Source: Deltaproteobacteria bacterium (GTDB lineage Bacteria; Myxococcota_A; Polyangia; Polyangiales; Ga0077539). From it: a DNA stretch of 7,937 nt. Location: positions 1 through 7,937 of the forward strand of contig CANMAT010000149.1 in assembly GCA_947494865.1 (NCBI GenBank). The letters run 5' to 3'. Position numbers and translations under genes: made by a program. A model generated the notes under the pieces. That model did no database searches and had not been told where the DNA came from. It saw only the letters and a list, made by a program, of their open reading frames with translations. Each line of letters begins with the position of its first letter. Position 1 is the first letter of the stretch. Below, piece by piece: positions 1 through 4,039 of this stretch.

Positions 1-987
1 ATGCCGCGCAAGAAGCCCCTGGTGCTGCTGGGCTACGCGGTGTCGAACCTGGCGCGGCCGCTCCTCGCCCTCGCGGGGGCGCCCTGGCAGGTGCTCACGG
101 TTCGCTTCGTCGACCGCGTGGGCAAAGGGGTTCGCACCTCGCCGCGCGACGCCCTCATCGCGCGCTCGACGCCCCGCGCCGCGCACGCCACAGCCTTCGG
201 GTTTCACCGCGCGATGGACAACCTCGGGGCCGTGTTCGGCCCGCTGGTGGCGACGGCGATTCTCTACTTCTTTCCGGGCAACGTGCGCCTCGTGCTGGCG
301 GCCACGATCGTTCCTGGCACGCTGTCGGTGCTGTGGGTTGCGTTCGCGGTGCGCGAGGCGCCGTCACCGGTGTCCGAAGCCCCGCGGGCGAAGCTCTCCC
401 TCCGAGGTCCGGTGCCGCCGCGCATGCGCCCGCTGCTGGGCCTCGTGGCGGTGTTCACCCTCGGCAACGCGAGCGACAGCTTTCTTCTCTTGAGGGCGCG
501 CGAGCTGGGCGTTCCCCTCACGTGGCTTCCGATCGTGTGGGGTGCGCTCTCGCTGGTGCGCGCGCTCGCCGCGACCCCCGGCGGATGGATCGCCGACCGC
601 ATCGGCAGGGCCCGCGCGCTCGCGCTCGGGTGGGCCCTCTACGCGGTGGCCTATGCGGGTTTTGGCTTCGCCGCGTCGCCCGCCGTGGCCGCCCTCTCGC
701 TGGTCGTCTACGGACTCTATTATGGCCTCACCGAAGGCACCGAGCGCGCCCTCGTGGCATCGCTCGTTCACTACGACGAACTCGGCCGGGGCTTCGGCTA
801 TTTCAACCTCGTGACGGGCCTGCTCGCGCTGCCCGCATCGCTGGGCTTCGGCCTGCTGCTCCCCTACGCGCACGGCGCGTACGCGTACGGGGCATCGGCG
901 CTGCTCGCCGCCCTCTCGGCAGTGGGCGCGGCCGCGTGGTCGCGTCAGTTGCAGAGCGAGCGGCAGTTCTCCCGACCCGTTCGCTGA
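1..987 (+). CDS. Major facilitator superfamily (MFS) transporter, 5'-truncated by the window edge
   Basis: This is an inner-membrane secondary transporter; the substrate cannot be told. The visible 328 residues are mostly hydrophobic helices. Residues 38-54 carry the conserved DRVGKGVRTSPRDALIA signature, and GFHRAMDNLGAVFGP (67-81) follows, both typical of one MFS subgroup. A second-half loop motif GGWIADRIGRARAL is at 194-207, equivalent to the MFS motif A repeat. The first residues, PRKKPLVLLGYA, look like the end of the motif A loop after transmembrane helix 2. About 70-90 N-terminal residues (helices 1-2) are therefore probably missing, and the ATG at base 1 is more likely an internal Met than the true start. 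The TGA stop is at 985-987. The last 43 bp overlap the end of the convergent Kelch gene. The family call is secure; the substrate is unknown. Confidence 0.9.
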   Translation: MPRKKPLVLLGYAVSNLARPLLALAGAPWQVLTVRFVDRVGKGVRTSPRDALIARSTPRAAHATAFGFHRAMDNLGAVFGPLVATAILYFFPGNVRLVLAATIVPGTLSVLWVAFAVREAPSPVSEAPRAKLSLRGPVPPRMRPLLGLVAVFTLGNASDSFLLLRARELGVPLTWLPIVWGALSLVRALAATPGGWIADRIGRARALALGWALYAVAYAGFGFAASPAVAALSLVVYGLYYGLTEGTERALVASLVHYDELGRGFGYFNLVTGLLALPASLGFGLLLPYAHGAYAYGASALLAALSAVGAAAWSRQLQSERQFSRPVR

Positions 988-2240
988 CACGACAGGCCAT
1001 CGTTGGTGCTTCGCAGCGAGCGCCACGCGCCCGCCGCGAGGTCAAGCGACCAGACGTCGCCCGCGAGTCCGCAGTCGGTCTTGCCACCGTACACGATTGC
1101 CCGGTTGCGCGCGGGGTCGACGGCGAGCACAAACCCGCTGCGACGCTCCGGCGAGGCCTCATCGGCGGTGGCAAAATCGGGCGGAAAATCGCAGAACCCG
1201 CTGCCCGGCGTGCCGAGCGCGTCGCCCGCGCGCACCACGCTCACGGCGCCGTCGGCGCCGACGCGGAGGAGGTCGTTGCGGTTGCCGAGCGCGCCGTCGT
1301 CGTGGCCGCCCACGAGCAGCGCGTCGCCGCCGGTGGCCACCAGCGAGGCGCTGATGCGCCCTGCGAGGGCGTCGGTGTCTCCCGTGAGCGCCACGGGGCT
1401 CCACGCGCCCGTGTCGAGGTCGAGGCGCGCGGCGTCTCGGTAGAACGGGCCCATGAACGCGTTGGCCCCGCCGCCGCCGTACACCAGCATCGCGCGCCCC
1501 ACGAGCGCCGCGCTGTGAAAGAGCCTCGCCGTGGGCGCGGCGCCCGTGGTGGCGACGCGGCGCCACGTGCGCTGCGCGAGGTCGAGCGCCCAGGTGTCGT
1601 TGCGCGGCGTGAAGGTGAGACCGCTCACGCTGGTGTTGCCGCCGAAGAGCACGAGCGCGTCGCGCTCGGGGTCGTACACGGCGGCGGCGTTGGAGCGCGC
1701 CGCGGGGGCCTCGCCCTCCGGCGTGATCGCCTCCCACGTCTCGGTCGCGAGATCGAAGGCCCACACGTCGTTGTACAGGGTATAGCTGCCCGTCGACCCG
1801 GCCCGGAAGCGGCCGCCGAAGACCACCATGCGCCGACGGCGCGTGTCGAGCGCCCAGGCCATGCGAGAGCGGGGCGACGGGTGCGCCTCTCCCATGACGG
1901 CATCCCAGCGGTCGCAGGTGGGGTCGTAGCGCCACGTCTCTGCGTTGAAGACGGGCGCGGGGATGCAGCGCACCACAGGCCCCGTGTCGCCGCCGAAGAC
2001 GTACAGCCTCCCGGTGGCGGGATCGACCACGCCCGCCCCGTCGCCGCGCGGCGCCGGCTGCGTGCTCGAGGCCTCGCAGCGGGGCCCGTCGGGCTTCGCG
2101 TCGGCGGCGTCAGAGCCTGCCGTGTCGGAAGACGCGCCGTCGGGGAGCGCGTTGTCGGGCGCTGCGTTGGTGGTGCAAGCGGGCGCGAAGAGCAGAAGGG
2201 AGGCGATATAGAAGAGCTTCACGGCAGTGCGTCGACCCAT
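945..2240 (-). CDS. Kelch-repeat beta-propeller lipoprotein
   Basis: This is a predicted exported lipoprotein of 431 residues. A signal peptide (residues 1-21, hydrophobic core LFYIASLLLFAPA) ends at Cys22, a plausible although non-consensus lipobox (APAC). A low-complexity Asp/Ala/Ser spacer follows (about 27-60). The body has six Kelch-type repeats. Each has a hydrophobic strand plus GG, then a [D/N]-x-W/L strand and a closing W: near 79-112, 138-172, 196-229, 251-283, 307-336 (degenerate) and 381-409. NDVWAFDLATETW and GDVWSLDLAAGAW are clear examples. Six blades suggest a galactose-oxidase-like propeller used for binding; no catalytic residues are recognisable. Cysteines at 55, 92, 109, 350, 390, 418, 426 and 430 could form disulfides in the periplasm or at the surface. 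No good Shine-Dalgarno precedes the ATG, and a GC hairpin lies 5 nt upstream. The ligand is unknown. Confidence 0.9.
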   Translation of the reverse strand: MGRRTAVKLFYIASLLLFAPACTTNAAPDNALPDGASSDTAGSDAADAKPDGPRCEASSTQPAPRGDGAGVVDPATGRLYVFGGDTGPVVRCIPAPVFNAETWRYDPTCDRWDAVMGEAHPSPRSRMAWALDTRRRRMVVFGGRFRAGSTGSYTLYNDVWAFDLATETWEAITPEGEAPAARSNAAAVYDPERDALVLFGGNTSVSGLTFTPRNDTWALDLAQRTWRRVATTGAAPTARLFHSAALVGRAMLVYGGGGANAFMGPFYRDAARLDLDTGAWSPVALTGDTDALAGRISASLVATGGDALLVGGHDDGALGNRNDLLRVGADGAVSVVRAGDALGTPGSGFCDFPPDFATADEASPERRSGFVLAVDPARNRAIVYGGKTDCGLAGDVWSLDLAAGAWRSLRSTNDGLSCQRTGRENCRSLCN

Positions 2241-2244
2241 AGCG

Positions 2245-2313
2245 CACCGCGCGCCTCGGGAGAAGCGTCGCGCGGTGAATTACGTGTCGGGACACCGCGC
2301 ACGCGCCGCGGTG
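2245..2313. repeat. Four alternating inverted copies of CACCGCG in a short intergenic gap
   Basis: The 79-bp gap between two minus-strand genes holds CACCGCG at 2245-2251, its reverse complement at 2271-2277, the direct form again at 2293-2299 and the inverse at 2307-2313. Neighbouring copies can pair in three exclusive ways: a 9-bp stem (2245-2253 with 2269-2277, 15-nt loop), an 8-bp stem (2270-2277 with 2293-2300, 15-nt loop) and a 7-bp stem (2293-2299 with 2307-2313, 7-nt loop). For minus-strand RNA, the last stem lies just after the stop of the DNA-binding gene and the first lies 5 nt before the Kelch ATG. This could be a weak terminator plus a leader structure, or operator half-sites. 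No U-run follows any stem. The repeats are visible; the role is inference, and short GC-rich words recur by chance in this background. Confidence 0.5.
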
Positions 2314-2319
2314 GGGCGA

Positions 2320-2964
2320 TCAGCCGTTGGAGAGCGACTCGTCGGCGGTGGCCTCTACGGCCTCGCCCTCGCCGACCTCGGCGATAACGTCGGAGGGCTG
2401 AACCTTGCGGGGACGGCCCGGGCCGCGCTTGGCCTTGGGCTTGGAGACCGAGCCGATGCCGTAGCGGGCCTGGCGGCGCTCGCCGTGCTGCTGCACGACG
2501 CCGTCTTCTTTGAGCTTGTTGAGCGCGTACTGGAAGCGCCCCTCGTCGGTGGTGCGCAGGCCCATGGCCCGCATGATCTCTTTGGCGGCCAGGTTGCGCG
2601 CAGACTTGCGAAGCACCTCGATGAGGCGCTCGCTGAGGCGGTTGACCTGATCGGGCGTGCTCTTGACCAGCACGCCGGGGCGCGGTGCCTTGGGCGCCAC
2701 GGCCTTGGGAGCAGCCTTCGGGGCGGCGGCCTTGGCCGCAGGTGCCCTGGCCGCAGGGGCCTTGGGGGGCGCAGGGGCCGCAGGTGCCTTGGGGGCGCGC
2801 TTCGCGGCGGCGGTGACGGGAGCCGACTGCGACGACGCGGGGAGCGCGGCGGCCCCGGCGTTGCCCACCTGGGACACGGCCTGCACCACCGCATCGGAGA
2901 AGACCTTCAGGAGTTCCTTCGTGAAATCCTGCAAGACCCGCTCGATCGCATGTTGAGCATTCAT
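2320..2964 (-). CDS. Chromatin-type DNA-binding protein: Lys/Ala/Pro linker, winged-helix-like domain, AT-hook, acidic tail
   Basis: This protein of 214 residues is a predicted nucleoid-associated or regulatory DNA-binding protein in the cytoplasm. The order is: an amphipathic helical N-terminus (1-30, MNAQHAIERVLQDF...) that may mediate oligomerisation; an Ala/Pro/Lys-rich linker (about 50-95) resembling histone H1 tails; a helical domain (about 103-170, with LSERLIEVLRKSARNLAAKEIMRAMG then FQYALNKLKEDGVVQQHGERRQARYGI) that reads as a winged helix; an AT-hook-like KRGPGRPRK (179-187); and an acidic C-terminus (from about 195). The frame opens ten codons earlier, at 2994. The ATG at 2962-2964 is preferred because GAAGAGG (2974-2980) sits 9 nt upstream and the extra codons look unrelated. 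Myxobacteria are known to use HMGA-like AT-hook and H1-like proteins (CarD is the classic case), but this is not CarD. The domain assignment is inference from pattern. Confidence 0.85.
   Translation of the reverse strand: MNAQHAIERVLQDFTKELLKVFSDAVVQAVSQVGNAGAAALPASSQSAPVTAAAKRAPKAPAAPAPPKAPAARAPAAKAAAPKAAPKAVAPKAPRPGVLVKSTPDQVNRLSERLIEVLRKSARNLAAKEIMRAMGLRTTDEGRFQYALNKLKEDGVVQQHGERRQARYGIGSVSKPKAKRGPGRPRKVQPSDVIAEVGEGEAVEATADESLSNG
2680..2810 (-). repeat. Imperfect short tandem repeats encoding the Ala/Pro/Lys linker
   Basis: This part of the DNA-binding gene is built from degenerate units of roughly 15-20 bp around the plus-strand words GCCTTGGG and CCGCAGG. They encode recurring APKA, AAKA and PKAP motifs with Lys every few residues. 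Such tracts often change length between relatives by slippage. The positive charge would contact DNA without sequence specificity. Confidence 0.6.
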
Positions 2965-2973
2965 GGTTCTATA

Positions 2974-2980
2974 CCTCTTC
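2974..2980 (-). promoter_or_regulatory. Ribosome binding site deciding the start of the AT-hook protein
   Basis: Minus-strand GAAGAGG lies 9 nt before the ATG at 2964-2962. It supports that start over the ATG at 2994-2992, which has no comparable site. Confidence 0.6.
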
Positions 2981-2984
2981 GGGG

Positions 2985-3016
2985 ATCTAATCACCCGCCA
3001 ACCTCTGGCAAGTCAA
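2985..3016 (-). promoter_or_regulatory. Possible sigma-70 promoter of the AT-hook protein gene
   Basis: On the minus strand TTGACT (3016-3011) matches five of six bases of the -35 consensus. The best -10 is only TTAGAT (2990-2985), with a 20-bp spacer that is longer than usual; at 17 bp the hexamer is TGATTA. The stretch 2965-3100 is clearly richer in A/T than its surroundings, which fits a promoter zone. The exact hexamers are uncertain. Confidence 0.35.
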
Positions 3017-3185
3017 GCCGAGAATGTTGTCTCCATTCGCGTGTTGGTAGTTTGGCCCGATGAAGGGTGTCTGAATTATGAGACGTTCATTGCGATGACC
3101 CCTGTGAGCGGGCGGAGCTCCGCGGGTTGACACCGGGCAACGGGGGCGCTTCGGGGCGTCGCCGGGCCGCGTCGGGGAGCGGTGC

Positions 3186-3222
3186 GGGGGCGCGGCGGGG
3201 CCGCGGCGGGGGGCGCCGAGGG
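3186..3222 (+). other. Potential G-quadruplex sequence
   Basis: Four plus-strand G-runs at 3186-3190, 3197-3200, 3208-3213 and 3220-3222 are separated by loops of 6, 7 and 6 nt, which satisfies the common G3+N1-7 pattern. More G-runs flank it (3142-3146, 3153-3156, 3164-3166, 3174-3177, 3253-3257). It lies upstream of both divergent genes. The pattern is real; folding and function are not shown. Confidence 0.45.
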
Positions 3223-3256
3223 TCGCGCGGCGGGCGCGGTCGGCCGTCGTACGGGG

Positions 3257-3279
3257 GTTGCGCATTCGGGGTGCGCAAC
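3257..3279. promoter_or_regulatory. Perfect 8-bp dyad GTTGCGCA-N7-TGCGCAAC, candidate operator or hairpin
   Basis: The arms 3257-3264 and 3272-3279 are exact reverse complements around the 7-nt centre 3265-3271. The dyad ends 15 bp before a possible -10 hexamer (TATCGT, 3295-3300) of the plus-strand gene, so its right arm would cover the -35 position. That is where a repressor or activator dimer often binds. It could instead form an RNA hairpin if transcription starts further upstream. Confidence 0.45.
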
Positions 3280-3294
3280 GGGGCGGAACCCCTG

Positions 3295-3300
3295 TATCGT
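3295..3300 (+). promoter_or_regulatory. Possible -10 element for the beta-sandwich gene
   Basis: TATCGT matches four of six bases of the -10 consensus and is the only reasonable AT-containing hexamer between the G-rich block and the gene. No -35 match lies 16-18 bp upstream; the dyad occupies that place, which would suit an activator-dependent promoter. The leader would be about 80 nt. Weak evidence. Confidence 0.25.
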
Positions 3301-3370
3301 CGCCGCCGGGTTCAGGGCCGCACACGGCATCGTAGACCCGCTGCGCCGACCGACGCGGACGCAGCGAACG

Positions 3371-3376
3371 AAAGGA
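3371..3376 (+). promoter_or_regulatory. Ribosome binding site deciding the start of the beta-sandwich gene
   Basis: AAAGGA lies 9 nt before the ATG at 3386-3388, and GAGG (3379-3382) is 3 nt before it. This supports the ATG at 3386 rather than the far upstream in-frame ATG at 3182, whose extra 68 codons are Gly/Arg/Ala-rich low complexity. Confidence 0.6.
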
Positions 3377-3385
3377 TCGAGGACG

Positions 3386-4030
3386 ATGAGCGACAAGGTT
3401 CAGCAGGGGACGGACGCGGCGGACGTCGCGTGGCCGACGGTCGTCGAGGAGAACTTCGCGAAGAGCCCTGAGGGGTGGAGCTTCGCCGCGACCTCTTCGG
3501 CGCCTCCGCTGCGCTTCGACGCGCCGGGCGTGGTGGTGACCCTCCCGGGGGGCGAGACCTCCGTGGCGGCCTACTGGCTCGAGAAGAACGCGGCCGGCGA
3601 GCCCGCCCTCTACGGCGACGCGGCGGTGAGCGTCACGATGACCCTCCTCTCGTCGGAGGCCCCCACGCAGAGCTACTGCGGTGTGAGCTTTCGGGCCCAG
3701 TCTGACAAGGACAACTACCGCCTCTTCGTCGCGGGCGACGGCCATTTTCGCCTCACGCGCCGCAAGGACAACGTGAGCACGGCCCTCATCGACTGGACGC
3801 TGCACGACGCCCTGCGCCCCGACCTCGGCAAGAACAACCGCGTGCAGATCGTGATGGATGGCCCCAGCATCACCCTCTACGCCAACAACGTGAAGCTCGC
3901 CCAGGTGAACGACGACACCTTCACCACGGGGCACATTGCGCTCCAGGCGCAGGGTGGGTCGAGCGACACCGAGAGCGCCACCGTGTTCTGCTTCCGCGAG
4001 TTCGAGCTCGCCGCCCCCTCGAAGTCGTAA
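3386..4030 (+). CDS. Concanavalin/LamG-like beta-sandwich domain protein without signal peptide
   Basis: This protein of 214 residues is made almost wholly of one predicted all-beta domain. FAKSPEGWSF (24-33) begins it. YCGVSFRAQSDKDNYRLFV (97-115) with HFRLTRRKDN (120-129), and NRVQIVMDGPSITLYANNVK (151-170) followed by TFTTGHIALQAQG (178-190), match the strand pattern of the concanavalin A-like lectin/glucanase fold. Related domains (DUF1080-type, LamG-type) bind or cleave glycans. No catalytic Glu pair is recognisable, so binding is more likely than hydrolysis. The N-terminus (MSDKVQQGTDAADVAWP) has no signal peptide or lipobox and no membrane segment is visible, so it appears cytoplasmic, which is unusual for this fold. 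Cys98 and Cys202 are the only cysteines. Its stop is 9 bp from the stop of the convergent barrel gene and no terminator hairpin is visible between them. The fold call is moderate; the function is unknown. Confidence 0.8.
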   Translation: MSDKVQQGTDAADVAWPTVVEENFAKSPEGWSFAATSSAPPLRFDAPGVVVTLPGGETSVAAYWLEKNAAGEPALYGDAAVSVTMTLLSSEAPTQSYCGVSFRAQSDKDNYRLFVAGDGHFRLTRRKDNVSTALIDWTLHDALRPDLGKNNRVQIVMDGPSITLYANNVKLAQVNDDTFTTGHIALQAQGGSSDTESATVFCFREFELAAPSKS

Positions 4031-4039
4031 ACGTTCTTC

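Larger units (their letters stand above)
2965..3385. other. Divergent intergenic region (421 bp) between the AT-hook gene and the beta-sandwich gene
   Basis: No convincing gene lies here. The left third (about 2965-3100) is AT-richer and probably holds the minus-strand promoter. The middle (about 3140-3260) is extremely G-rich on the plus strand, with runs of 3-6 G. The right part holds a perfect dyad (3257-3279), a possible -10 hexamer and the Shine-Dalgarno of the plus-strand gene. Open frames here are Gly/Arg or Pro/Arg low-complexity products of base composition. Confidence 0.7.

Noticed and set aside
1..3. The ATG at base 1 as the true start of the transporter
   Set aside because: The protein begins in the loop after the second membrane helix, so the real start must lie upstream of the window.
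333..2387. A 684-codon plus-strand open frame across the MFS and Kelch genes
   Set aside because: It is Arg/Ala/Gly-rich low complexity with no domain, runs antisense to the well-supported Kelch gene and starts inside the transporter. It comes from high GC content.
3127..3132. A perfect TTGACA -35 hexamer on the plus strand
   Set aside because: No AT-containing -10 element lies 15-19 bp downstream; the sequence there is G-rich, so the hexamer is probably fortuitous.
3182..3385. N-terminal extension of the beta-sandwich protein from the ATG at 3182
   Set aside because: The 68 extra codons are Gly/Arg/Ala low complexity over the G-run block, whereas the ATG at 3386 has a good ribosome site and starts a normal sequence.
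2987..3934. A 315-codon minus-strand frame across the intergenic region and beta-sandwich gene
   Set aside because: It is Arg-rich and antisense to the supported gene at 3386-4030, and its C-terminal part is intergenic DNA.
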